The notes under the pieces were generated by a model, which did no database searches, had not been told where the DNA came from, and saw only the letters and a list, made by a program, of their open reading frames with translations. A program made the translations under genes and the position numbers. Positions 46,906 through 59,000 of a stretch of 64,000 bases of DNA are shown one piece after another (the stretch's first letter is position 1; each line of letters opens with the position of its first letter). Origin of the DNA: Mesostigma viride (lineage: Eukaryota; Streptophyta; Mesostigmatophyceae; Mesostigmatales; Mesostigmataceae); the NCBI GenBank assembly GCA_009746045.1, contig RPFO01001996.1:1-64000 (forward strand), written 5' to 3'.

Positions 46906-47680
46906 AGCCCCCCCCACACCCACGCATGCATGCTAGCCCACCCCCACACCCACGCATGCATGCTAGCCCCGGCCCCGGCCCCCCCACACCCACGCATGCA
47001 TGCTAGCCCCCCCCACACCCACGCATGCATGCTAGCCCACACTCACACCCACGCATGCATGCTAGCCCACCCCCACACCCACGCATGCATGCTAGCCCCC
47101 CCACACACCCACGCATGCATGCCAGCCCCCCCACACACCCACGCATGCATGACCGCCCCCCCCACACCCACGCATGCATGCTAGCCCACCCCCACACCCA
47201 CGCATGCATGCTAGCCCCCCCACACACCCACGCATGGATGCCAGCCCCCACACACACCCACGCATGCATGACAGCCCCCCCACACACCCACGCATGCATG
47301 CTAGCCCCCCACACACACCCACGCATGCATGCCAGCCCCCATACACACCCACGCATGCATGCCAGCCCCCCCCCACACTTACGCATGCATGCTAGCCCCC
47401 CACACACACCCACGCATGCATGCCAGCCCCCCCCCACACCCACGCATGCATGCCAGCCCCCCCCCACACTTACGCATGCATGCTAGCCCCCCACACACAC
47501 CCACGCATGCATGCCAGCCCCCCCACACACCCACGCATGCAGGCTAGCCCAACCCCACACCCACGCATGCATGCCAGCCCACCCCCACACCCACGCGTGC
47601 ATGCCAGCCCACCCCCACACCCACGCATGCATGCCAGCCCACCCCCACACCCACGCGTGCATGCCAGCCCACCCCTAGCT
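46906..47680. repeat. 31-bp minisatellite, third copy
   Basis: Same orientation and almost the same unit order as 4373-5147, with homopolymer C differences and one ACGTG-to-ACGCG change. Confidence 0.95.
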
Positions 47681-47950
47681 TGAGCGTGCTTGTAAAGTTT
47701 TTGCATGGTTTATTAAAATGAGTGGAATATGTATTTATTGCATTAAATGTTAATTTTATTGATCATGAATGAAAATGGTCAACATTGCCGAAGTGCCCCT
47801 AAATTGCTCAATATTGTGTGCTCAAGAATTCAATGAGGATTGTCATCATGGAAACCCGCACAAATTCACGATTCCGGGCATGCATGTGAAAGTATCAAGA
47901 ACAATTTTCAATTAAGAATGGTATCTCATTGTTCCATGAATCAATATGAC

Positions 47951-48118
47951 TCCATGTACGTAGACAAGCCATGATGACCCCATGGGAGCCTAAATCCTCA
48001 TCATTAAATACATAAATGCCACCCATGTACGTAGACGGGCCATGATGACACCAATGGAGCCTGAATCCTCATCATTAATTACATAAATGCCAACCATGTA
48101 CATACACGGGCAATGATG
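47951..48118 (-). repeat. 71-bp satellite, minus polarity, before the DNA insert
   Basis: Two or three monomers continuing from the arm, cut by the insertion at 48119. The satellite resumes at 49888. Confidence 0.95.
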
Positions 48119-49887
48119 TCCATCTTCCCAGTAAAAGTCCTAAATTTAGGACCAAGTGGAATTAAAAAATATATATGCAAACATTAAAATTTGACCCTGG
48201 CATTCGTGCCCATGACAGATAACACACTTTTTTAGTTTCTATCAAAAACCTGGGGTCAAATAATTACATTTAGTGCATGAATGGGCCCTGCCACCTGCCA
48301 GACCTCAAAGCGCGAATTTGGCCAAAATGTGGGTTTTAGGACCATTAGGACCAATTATTGTCAACGCATGACCATGCTATCCACACGGTCCCTTGAGCAT
48401 CTTACAAGCGCTAGGGGACCCTACGAGGCCTTGGGATGGCGGGGCAGCGTATAACAAGGCCATACCCTGCTGTGGCTGCCTCTCTATATACGCGTGATTA
48501 ACGGTGTCACAGATGGTGCAGGTAATGCAATATAGGGTTGCATGGTTGCTGAGGTTGCCCGGCTTGAACATGGCCCACCCCTTGCGGTAAACTTTCTCTA
48601 AGCATATGCCAAACCTTCTTTGACATCACGGACATGCTGGCCACCACCCAGCGATGAAAAAACATTGCATTTGCATTGCAACTAACACATGAATGCAGCC
48701 AAATCAAGTTACAAAACAACGTTGAGCTAACATGCAACGCTTTGTGAGCGAATTCAGGGTGCATGTAACACGTAAACCATACTGTATATACTGTCTGAGA
48801 ACACCCTGAACGACTGCAGGCCATAGGACCATGGTTTATAACTAACACATGAGTAAAACTGCTCTTACGCATGTGTGTTTTAGCTGCAGCGGACGACGAA
48901 GATAGAGACGTAAAAAATTGTATGACGTAAACCAACTATGTGTGACAGTTATGTGCACAGAGAGCGTCCCCTCTTTTTAGGCATAGCTGGCTGACTCAAA
49001 ACACCAGGACAGCGTTGCCAGTTACACTCATGATCTAGGACAACCCGGCACGTACCTGCTACTTACGTCGCCTCATTCCAGATGGTTGCAAAAAAGTCGC
49101 TGAAATCCGCAGCGAGGTCAGCTTTCCGAGAGCTGAGCGCACCAAAGCTGGCCAACCGGTTCGACAATGATATAAACCACGCTTGTGCTGCGTTCTAGGT
49201 CCAAGAAATACCGAAAGTGAAGACCTATAAGGTGCGCTCGCTGCCCAGCCTGAACGTCCCTAAAACATGGTCGACAATGGAAATCGGGCAAGAATATCAC
49301 GGCCCAGGCGCTCCCATGTCAAATACTCCGTTTCTAAACTCCAGACTATAATAAAAATCGTCCACAAAAATTTCCTGGCTTGATTCGCACCACCATTGCT
49401 AATACACTAACATGTTTGTGCCAAAATCGACCCTCCGCGAGCAGGCGATCTGCGACCCATTTGTGTTGTGCCGCTGTGATACAGCGCTACACATAAAAAC
49501 TTGCGCAGAAAATATTCACAGCCTTTAAGCATAACTAACAACCTTTCGTTTTTGCTACTGGGCGCCCGAAATGATAAACGCACGTGAAAACGCCGGCCAC
49601 GATTGTCAGGTCGCCATATCCACCTCACTTCATTCCCGCACCCACTTTTTCGCTCCAAAATCGGTTATATTTTTGGTCGAGGTACCTACTTTCCCGCCAT
49701 TATACCCGGTACCCGGGTACGGAATCCGGGTACCATGTGCCGGTACCACGGGTCGGGTACATCATGCCGGGTACGGTCCACATGGGGTACGGTCCATATA
49801 GTGACCCCCCCCCCCGGTACCTCGGTTATAGTGACCACTAGGACGATTTAGGACAAAGTCCTAAATTTAGGACCGTGGGATGATTAA
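48119..49887. mobile_element. DNA-transposon-like insertion (1769 bp) with 8-bp target duplication
   Basis: CAATGATG flanks it on both sides (48111-48118 and 49888-49895), and the satellite frame resumes across it, so the insertion boundaries are firm. Near each end is the palindrome GTCCTAAATTTAGGAC (48137-48152 and 49858-49873), with more TTAGGAC words inside both ends. The outermost inverted ends are only weakly alike (ATCTTCCCA against ATCATCCCA). No transposase ORF is present. An 8-bp duplication is typical of hAT elements, so a non-autonomous hAT-like element is the best guess. The 49680-49830 stretch is rich in GGGTAC/GGTACC words. Confidence 0.75.
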
Positions 49888-52045
49888 CAATGATGACACC
49901 ATGAAAGCCTGAATCCTCATCATTAAATACATAAATGCCAACCATGTACGTAGGCCAGCCATGATGACACTATGGGAGCCTGAATCCTCATCATTAATTT
50001 CATACATGCCAACAACACGTAGACGGGCCATAATGACACCACGGGAGCCTGAATCCTCATCATTTATTTTATGAGACATCCATGTACGTAGGCCAGCCAT
50101 GATGACACCATGGGAGCCTGAATCCTCCACATTTTTTTTCTGAGACATCCATGTACGTAGGCCAGCCATGATGACACCATGGGAGCCTGAATCCTCATCA
50201 TTAAATACATACATGCCATCCATGTACGTAGACAGGCCATGATGACACCATGGGAGCCTGAATCCTCATCATTAATTACATAAATGCCAACCATGTACGT
50301 AGACGGGCCATGATGACACCATGGGAGCCTGAATCCTCATCATTTTTTTTATGAGACATCCATGTACGTAGGCCAGCCATGATGACACCATGGGAGCCTG
50401 AATCCTCGTCATTTTTTTTTCTTTGACATCCATATACGTAGACGGGCCATGATGACACCATGGGAGCCTGAATCCTCATCATTAATTACATACATGCCAA
50501 CAATGTAGGTAGACAAGCCATGATGACACCATGGGAGCCTGAATCCTCATCATTTTTTTTAATGAGACATCCATGTACATACGTAGGCCAGCCATGATGA
50601 CACCATGGGAGCCTGAATCCTCATCATTTTTTTTTCTTTGACATCCATGTACGTAGGCCAGCCATGATGACACCATGGGAGCCTGAATCCTCCTCATTAA
50701 TTACATAAATGCCAACCAGGTACGTAGACAAGCCATGATGACCCCATGGGAGCCTGAATCCTCATCATTAATTACATAAATGCCATCCATGTACGTAGAC
50801 GGGCCATGATGACACCATGGGAGCCTGAATCCTCATCATTAATTACATAAATGCCATTCATGTACGTAGACGGGCAATGATGACACCATGGGAGCCTGAA
50901 TCCTCATCATTAAAAAAGTACATGCCATCCATGTACGTAGGCCAGCCATGATGACACCATGGGAGCCTAAATCCTCCTCATGAATTACATAAATGCCAAC
51001 CATGTACGTAGGCCAGCCATGGAGACACCATGGGAGCCTGAATCCTCCTCATTAATTACATAAATGCCAACCATGTACGTAGACAAGCCATGATGACACC
51101 ATGGGAGCCTGAATCCTCATCATTAATTACATAAATGCCATCCATGTACGTACACAGGCGATGATGACACCATGGGAGCCTGAATCCTCATCATTTTTTT
51201 TTCTTTGACATCCATGTACGTAGACGGGCCATGATGACACCATGGGAGCCTGAATCCTCATCATTAATTACATACATGCCATCCATGTACGTACACGGGC
51301 CATGATGACACCATGGGAGCCTGAATCCTCATCATTTACTATTCCTTGACATCCATATACGTAGGCCAGCCATGGAGACACCATGGGAGCCTGAATCCTC
51401 CTCGTTAATTACATAAATGCCAACCATGTACGTAGACAAGCCATGATGACACCATGGGAGCCTGAATCCTCATCATTTACTATTCCTTGACATCCATGTA
51501 CGTAGACGGGCCATGATGACACCATGGGAGCCTGAATCCTCATCATTAATTACATAAATGCCAACCATGTACGTAGGCCAGCCATGATGACACCATGGGA
51601 GCCTGAATCCTCATCATTAATTACATAAATGCCAACCATGTACGTAGACGGGCCATGATGACACCATGGGAGCCTGAATCCTCATCATTTTTTTTTCTTT
51701 GCCATCCATGTACGTAGACGGGCCATGATGACACCATGGGAGCCTGAATCCTCATCATTAATTACATACATGCCATCCATGTACGTAGACGGGCCATGAT
51801 GACACCATGGGAGCCTGAATCCTCATCATTTACTATTCCTTGACATCCATGTACGTAGGCCAGCCATGGAGACACCATGGGAGCCTGAATCCTCCTCGTT
51901 AATTACATAAATGCCAACCATGTACGTAGACAAGCCATGATGACACCATGGGAGCCTGAATCCTCATCATTTACTATTCCTTGACATCCATGTACGTAGA
52001 CGGGCCATGATGACACCATGGGAGCCTGAATCCTCATCATTAATT
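49888..52045 (-). repeat. 71-bp satellite, minus polarity block, locus 2
   Basis: The same monomer family as locus 1, about 30 units. The first monomers align with 5600-6100 of locus 1, while the middle contains extra monomers absent there. The block ends at the polarity switch at about 52046. Confidence 0.97.
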
Positions 52046-53304
52046 ACATGGATGGCATTTATGTATTTAATGATGAGGATTCAGGCTCCCATGGTGTCTC
52101 CATGGCTGGCCTACGTACATACATGAATGGCATTTATGTAATTAATGATGAGGATTCAGGCTCCCATTGTGTCATCATGGCCCGTCTACGTACATGGATG
52201 GCATTTATGTAATTAATGATGAGGATTCAGGCTCCCATGGGGTCATCATGGCTTGTCTACGTACATGGTTGGCATTTATGTAATTAATGAGGAGGATTCA
52301 GGCTCCCATGGTGTCTCCATGGCTGGCCTACGTACATGGATGTCAAGGAATAGTAAATGATGAGGATTCAGGCTCCCATGGTGTCATCATGGCCTGTCTA
52401 CGTACATGGATGGCATGTATGTAATTAATGAGGAGGGATTTAGGCTCCCATGGTGTCATCAATGCCCGTCTACGTACATGGTTGGCATATATGTAATTAA
52501 TGATGAGGATTCAGGCTCCAATGGTGTCATCATGGCCCGTCTACGTACATGGATGTCAAGGAATAGTAAATGATGAGGATTCAGGCTCCCATGGTGTCAT
52601 CATGGCTTGTCTACGTACATGGTTGGCATTTATGTAATTAACGAGGAGGATTCAGGCTCCCATGGTGTCTCCATGGCTGGCCTACGTACATGGATGTCAA
52701 GGAATAGTAAATGATGAGGATTCAGGCTCCCATGGTGTCATCATGGCCCGTGTACGTACATGGATGGCATGTATGTAATTAATGATGAGGATTCAGGCTC
52801 CCATGGTGTCATCATGGCCCGTCTACGTACATGGATGTCAAAGAAAAAAAAATGATGAGGATTCAGGCTCCCATGGTGTCATCATGGCTGGCCTACGTAC
52901 ATGGATGTTTCATAAAAAAAATGATGAGGATTCAGGCTCCCATGGTGTCATCATGGCCCGTCTACGTACATGGTTGGCATTTATGTAATTAATGAAGAGG
53001 ATTCAGGCTCCCATGGTGTCATCATGGCCCGTCTACGTACATGGATGTCAAGGAATAGTAAATGATGAGGATTCAGGCTCCCATGGGGTCATCATGGCTT
53101 GTCTACGTACATGGTTGGCATTTATGTAATTAACGAGGAGGATTCAGGCTCCATTGGTGTCATCATGGCTGGCCTACGTACATGGATGTCAAGGAATAGT
53201 AAATGATGAGGATTCAGGCTCCCATGGTGTCATCATGGCTTGTCTACGTACATGGTTGGCATTTATGTAATTAATGAGGAGGATTCAGGCTCCCATGGTG
53301 TCTC
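52046..53304 (+). repeat. 71-bp satellite, plus polarity block, before the LTR element
   Basis: Starts with the same switch sequence as 6453. Monomers here are closely related to 6460-7900 and also to 61300-62300. Interrupted at 53305 by the retrotransposon. Confidence 0.97.
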
Positions 53305-54048
53305 TGTCAAATATCTAGCGATGTTTCTCTACTTTTGTCACGCATTATGTTATCACGCATTATATGCGGGGAAAATTGACGCCGTCAGCTAGGTGTTTAT
53401 TTACACGACTTGTTGTTGGGTTTGCATCCCTATTAATTGCACCCACAGGTCGTTGACTAGTTTAATATCATATACAATGTTTGAGTGTACTAAAATCCGA
53501 ATGATGTTGCTCGGAATACAGCAAGCGTTACCTGTCAGCACCGTTACAGGTGCCGTAATTTACATCGGCTCTCTCCGGATCAGATCAGGTCCGCAGTTTG
53601 TGGTGCCGCCCTGGAGGCGATAGGACTTTGAGCCTATCAGACCACACACACAATGTACCATGATGTGGACAATAGATTACAGGCTGCAAAGTCGTTATTA
53701 TCTAGTGTTCTTTCCGTGGTTGTAGAGACGCTAAGCTGCAGTGCCGTCAGATGTAAATCAACGGTGCATAATGCATTAGCCGCCACTACTTTGTGTGCCT
53801 AGAGTCGTTTGCTTGCCCAGCCGTGTGTGGCCCCGACCCAGTGTTGGTCGTGTGACCCTGCCCAGTGTTGGCATTGTCATTTGCCCTGGCCCAGTGTTGG
53901 CTATGGTAGACTGCGCCCAGTGTTGGCCGCACCGTGTTTTCCACTCTCAGTAAACGTATTTTAATACAAGAAGTCTTTTCCATACACTTGTGCAATATCT
54001 GGGTCATAACAGGCAAAAGATCTTTCCTCCGAGCCCCGGTTTCTGACA
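53305..54048 (+). repeat. 5' long terminal repeat
   Basis: TG...CA ends. Contains four CCCAGTGTTGG words between about 53837 and 53930, a possible enhancer or stem-forming region. A 76-codon open frame inside is not considered a gene. Confidence 0.95.
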
Positions 54049-54065
54049 TGGTATCGAGTAGCGAG
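54049..54065 (+). promoter_or_regulatory. Candidate primer-binding site
   Basis: TGGTATCGAG begins directly at the LTR edge. The first seven bases fit the 3' end of initiator methionine tRNA, the usual primer of copia elements (TGGTATCAGAG); one A is missing relative to that form. Confidence 0.55.
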
Positions 54066-54067
54066 TG

Positions 54068-54466
54068 ATGCCTATGAACCCATATTTTCCAATTCCCAAC
54101 GACCGCAACCTGAGATCTGGAATTGAGCTTTTTCAATTTCCCGAAGAATCTTGCCCAGACTACCTCGCAAGAGCAAATCTGCTTTTTGCCCAAGTTGAAG
54201 ACATCTTCCCGGGCGTGTTTCCTGAATCTGCCTACTGCCGCTGGCTCCTGCGTGGCATTCGACAAGAATTTTTCAACTGTGTGTGTTTCAGCGAACTTCC
54301 AGACTTTTCAATCAGAAATCTACAGGATCTGCTCGACAACAACGCAGTATCTCTGGAGAGATTAAATCACACTTTACTTCACATTACAAATCTCCAACGC
54401 AATCAAGAACATGTCGGGAGGTGCGCCAGCTGTGGCACGAGAAGTCAAGGAGAGCAGCGTTCTTAG
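54068..54466 (+). CDS. Upstream ORF of the retrotransposon (132 aa)
   Basis: Starts 20 nt after the LTR (MPMNPYFPIP) and overlaps the gag ORF by 56 nt in another frame. Its sequence (FPEESCPDYLARANLLFAQ) resembles the helical part of a capsid-like domain but was not matched to a family. It may be the remnant of a longer gag, an accessory protein, or joined to gag by frameshifting. Confidence 0.45.
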   Translation: MPMNPYFPIPNDRNLRSGIELFQFPEESCPDYLARANLLFAQVEDIFPGVFPESAYCRWLLRGIRQEFFNCVCFSELPDFSIRNLQDLLDNNAVSLERLNHTLLHITNLQRNQEHVGRCASCGTRSQGEQRS

Positions 54467-55295
54467 TGCTCTCAAGAATCTCAACTTTGATGGGAGCGAC
54501 CCCAAGAAATTCACCGGATTCCGAATCAAGGCGGAAGGGCAATTCGACGCCCTCGGATATTCAGATGTACTAGCTGGAAAGGATCCGATCGTGGTAAAGC
54601 AGCAAAAAATTGGTTACGCTGCCCTGATTGCTGGCCTCGACGGCAACGCGCTACTGCATGCCGCTACGGCCCCCAACAAGTATATGCACGAGGCGTGGAC
54701 CGTCCTGGTTGACGTCTATGGACGTGACGAAACGACATCCACCCATCAGGCCGCGACACTTGAGGAACTGCTGTCAGCTGAGCAGATTCCCATGGATTCT
54801 GTTCCTGCAAATGTCAATCTCACCGAACGATTGTACCTGCAATATAATAAATTAAGCAACAATAAACTCCATGATTCCATCCTGGTGACATCACACCGCC
54901 GCAGACTTCCTGCCCAGTATGGCCCCGTCCTGGCGGCGTACAACCTTCCCCCCGACTTGACGTGGAAAGACTACAAGACCGCCGTCCTGAAAGTGGACGA
55001 CCATCTGCGTGTGCACCGCGCGGCCCAAGCTGGCAGCTCAGATTCCAGTGCACCAGTGTATCATACTGCTGCCTGCCCCCACTGTGCGGGTACTATCGAC
55101 GAATCAGTCTTCCTCACCAAGGGTGGGAAAGTGCTGACCTGCAAGCACTGCCACCGTACCGGTCACACTGAGGATCGCTGCTGGTCCAAGAAGGCGGAGA
55201 ACAAGTCCAAGAAACCTGAGGCGCACTTCACCATGGACGGCGAGCCACTGGCTGACGACGTGGCAGATGTTCCTGCTGGTTTTTTCATTGAGTAG
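54411..55295 (+). CDS. gag: Gag-like polyprotein with CCHC zinc knuckle (294 aa)
   Basis: The N-terminal two thirds (SALKNLNFDGSDPKKFTGFR and the helices after it) have the look of copia/UBN2-type gag. The C-terminal part has CKHCHRTGHTEDRC, a perfect C-X2-C-X4-H-X4-C nucleic-acid-binding knuckle, preceded by a CPHC pair that with CKHC could form a ribbon. Gag packages the element RNA into virus-like particles. The frame is intact and ends before the 3' LTR. No pol follows. Confidence 0.85.
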   Translation: MSGGAPAVAREVKESSVLSALKNLNFDGSDPKKFTGFRIKAEGQFDALGYSDVLAGKDPIVVKQQKIGYAALIAGLDGNALLHAATAPNKYMHEAWTVLVDVYGRDETTSTHQAATLEELLSAEQIPMDSVPANVNLTERLYLQYNKLSNNKLHDSILVTSHRRRLPAQYGPVLAAYNLPPDLTWKDYKTAVLKVDDHLRVHRAAQAGSSDSSAPVYHTAACPHCAGTIDESVFLTKGGKVLTCKHCHRTGHTEDRCWSKKAENKSKKPEAHFTMDGEPLADDVADVPAGFFIE

Positions 55296-55325
55296 CCGGA
55301 ATACGTGACATGCAGTACGGGGGTG

Positions 55326-56069
55326 TGTCAAATATCTAGCGATGTTTCTCTACTTTTGTCACGCATTATGTTATCACGCATTATATGCGGGGAAAATTGA
55401 CGCCGTCAGCTAGGTGTTTATTTACACGACTTGTTGTTGGGTTTGCATCCCTATTAATTGCACCCACAGGTCGTTGACTAGTTTAATATCATATACAATG
55501 TTTGAGTGTACTAAAATCCGAATGATGTTGCTCGGAATACAGCAAGCGTTACCTGTCAGCACCGTTACAGGTGCCGTAATTTACATCGGCTCTCTCCGGA
55601 TCAGATCAGGTCCGCAGTTTGTGGTGCCGCCCTGGAGGCGATAGGACTTTGAGCCTATCAGACCACACACACAATGTACCATGATGTGGACAATAGATTA
55701 CAGGCTGCAAAGTCGTTATTATCTAGTGTTCTTTCCGTGGTTGTAGAGACGCTAAGCTGCAGTGCCGTCAGATGTAAATCAACGGTGCATAATGCATTAG
55801 CCGCCACTACTTTGTGTGCCTAGAGTCGTTTGCTTGCCCAGCCGTGTGTGGCCCCGACCCAGTGTTGGTCGTGTGACCCTGCCCAGTGTTGGCATTGTCA
55901 TTTGCCCTGGCCCAGTGTTGGCTATGGTAGACTGCGCCCAGTGTTGGCCGCACCGTGTTTTCCACTCTCAGTAAACGTATTTTAATACAAGAAGTCTTTT
56001 CCATACACTTGTGCAATATCTGGGTCATAACAGGCAAAAGATCTTTCCTCCGAGCCCCGGTTTCTGACA
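55326..56069 (+). repeat. 3' long terminal repeat
   Basis: Same length and, by eye, same sequence as the 5' LTR. Preceded by ACGGGGGTG, a weak polypurine tract. Confidence 0.95.
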
Positions 56070-59000
56070 GTCTCCATGGCTGGCCTACGTACATGGATGG
56101 CATTTATGTATTTAATGATGAGGATTCAGGCTCCCATGGTGTCATCATGGCTTGTCTACCTACATGGTTGGCATTTATGTAACCTGAATCCTCTCATTAA
56201 GAAAATGAAGAGGATTCAGGCTCCATTGGTGTCATCATGGCTGGCCTACGTACATGGATGTCAAGGAATAGTAAATGATGAGGATTCAGGCTCCCATGGT
56301 GTCATCATGGCCCGTCTACGTACATGGATGTCAAGGAATAGTAAATGATGAGGATTCAGGCTCCCATGGGGTCATCATGGCTTGTCTACGTACATGGTTG
56401 GCATTTATGTAATTAACGAGGAGGATTCAGGCTCCATTGGTGTCATCATGGCTGGCCTACGTACATGGATGTCAAGGAATAGTAAATGATGAGGATTCAG
56501 GCTCCCATGGTGTCATCATGGCTTGTCTACGTACATGGTTGGCATTTATGTAATTAATGAGGAGGATTCAGGCTCCCATGGTGTCATCATGGCCCGTCTA
56601 CTTACATGGATGGCATTTATGTAATTAATGATGAGGATTCAGGCTCCCATGGGGTCATCATGGCTTGTCTACGTACATGGTTGGCATTTATGTAATTCAT
56701 GAGGAGGATTCAGGCTCCCATGGTGTCTCCATGGCTGGCCTACGTACATGGATGTCAAGGAATAGTAAATGATGAGGATTCAGGCTCCCATGGTGTCATC
56801 ATGGCCCGTCTACGTACATGGATGGCATTTATGTAATTAATGATGAGGATTCAGGCTCCCATGGGGTCATCATGGCTTGTCTACGTACATGGTTGGCATT
56901 TATGTAATTAATGAGGAGGATTCAGGCTCCCATGGTGTCTCCATGGCTGGCCTACGTACATGGATGTCAAGGAATAGTAAATGATGAGGATTCAGGCTCC
57001 CATGGTGTCATCATGGCCTGTCTACGTACATGGATGGCATGTATGTAATTAATGATGAGGATTCAGGCTCCCATGGTGTCATCATGGCTTGTCTACGTAC
57101 ATGGTTGGCATTTATGTAATTAATGAGGAGGATTCAGGCTCCCATGGGGTCATCATGGCTTGTCTACGTACATGGTTGGCATTTATGTAATTAATGATGA
57201 GGATTCAGGCTCCCATGGTGTCTCCATGGCTGGCCTACGTACATGGATGTCAAGGAATAGTAAATGATGAGGATTCAGGCTCCCATGGTGTCATCATGGC
57301 CCGTGTACGTACATGGATGGCATGTATGTAATTAATGAGGGGGATTCAGGCTCCCATGGTGTCATCATGGCTGGCCTACGTACATGGATGTCAAAGAAAA
57401 AGAAATGATGAGGATTCAGGCTCCCATGGTGTCATCATGGCTGGCCTACGTACATGGATGTCTCATAAAATAAATGATGAGGATTCAGGCTCCCATGGTG
57501 TCATCATGGCTTGTCTACCTACATTGTTGGCATGTATGTAATTAATGATGAGGATTCAGGCTCCCATGGTGTCTCCATGGCTGGCCTACGTACATGAATG
57601 GCATTTATGTAATTAATGATGAGGATTCAGGCTCCCATGGTGTCATCATGGCCCGTCTACGTACATGGATGGCATTTATGTAATTAATGATGAGGATTCA
57701 GGCTCCCATGGGGTCATCATGGCTTGTCTACGTACATGGTTGGCATTTATGTAATTAATGAGGAGGATTCAGGCTCCCATGGTGTCTCCATGGCTGGCCT
57801 ACGTACATGGATGTCAAGGAATAGTAAATGATGAGGATTCAGGCTCCCATGGTGTCATCATGGCCTGTCTACGTACATGGATGGCATGTATGTAATTAAT
57901 GATGAGGATTCAGGCTCCCATGGTGTCATCATGGCTTGTCTACGTACATGGTTGGCATTTATGTAATTAATGAGGAGGATTCAGGCTCCCATGGTGTCAT
58001 CATGGCTTGTCTACGTACATGGTTGGCATTTATGTAATTAATGATGAGGATTCAGGCTCCCATGGTGTCTCCATGGCTGGCCTACGTACATGGATGTCAA
58101 GGAATAGTAAATGATGAGGATTCAGGCTCCCATGGTGTCATCATGGCTTGTCTACGTACATGGTTGGCATTTATGTAATTAATGAGGAGGATTCAGGCTC
58201 CCATGGTGTCTCCATGGCTGGCCTACGTACATGGATGGCATTTATGTATTTAATGATGAGGATTCAGGCTCCCATGGTGTCATCATGGCTTGTCTACCTA
58301 CATGGTTGGCATTTATGTAACCTGAATCCACTCATTAAGAAAATGAAGAGGATTCAGGCTCCATTGGTGTCATCATGGCTGGCCTACGTACATGGATGTC
58401 AAGGAATAGTAAATGATGAGGATTCAGGCTCCCATGGTGTCATCATGGCCCGTCTACGTACATGGATGTCAAGGAATAGTAAATGATGAGGATTCAGGCT
58501 CCCATGGTGTCATCATGGCTTGTCTACCTACATGGTTGGCATTTATGTAACCTGAATCCACTCATTAAGAAAATGAAGAGGATTCAGGCTCCATTGGTGT
58601 CATCATGGCCCGTCTACGTACATGGATGTCAAGGAATAGTAAATGATGAGGATTCAGGCTCCCATGGGGTCATCATGGCTTGTCTACGTACATGGTTGGC
58701 ATTTATGTAATTAACGAGGAGGATTCAGGCTCCATTGGTGTCATCATGGCTGGCCTACGTACATGGATGTCAAGGAATAGTAAATGATGAGGATTCAGGC
58801 TCCCATGGTGTCATCATGGATTGTCTACGTACATGGTTGGCATTTATGTAATTAATGAGGAGGATTCAGGCTCCCATGGTGTCTCCATGGCTGGCCTACG
58901 TACATGGATGGCATTTATGTATTTAATGATGAGGATTCAGGCTCCCATGGTGTCATCATGGCTTGTCTACCTACATGGTTGGCATTTATGTAACCTGAAT

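Larger units (their letters stand above)
43287..48118. repeat. Segment A, second copy
   Basis: Near-identical counterpart of 966-5570. It includes the 370-bp tandem repeat (from about 43331), the complete fold-back element, the arm sequence (45687 onward), the 31-bp minisatellite (46906-47680) and the first satellite monomers. It has about 230 bp (44885-45110) that the first copy lacks, including an A-rich stretch. Confidence 0.93.
53305..56069 (+). mobile_element. Non-autonomous copia-type LTR retrotransposon (gag only)
   Basis: Two 744-bp LTRs (53305-54048 and 55326-56069), starting TGTCAAATATC and ending TTTCTGACA, look identical. They are flanked by the 5-bp duplication GTCTC (53300-53304 and 56070-56074). 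The internal part is only 1277 bp. It has a primer-binding site, a gag-type ORF and a short G-rich tract before the 3' LTR, and lacks protease, integrase and reverse transcriptase. This matches the gag-only class described in plants as TR-GAG. Identical LTRs imply a recent insertion, made with enzymes from another element. Confidence 0.92.

Noticed and set aside
49575-49605. Hairpin motif instance within the DNA insert (GAAAACGCCGGCCACG)
   Set aside because: It matches only the core, and the conserved flanks (GTTRCG and the spacing to TTTC) are missing; likely chance.
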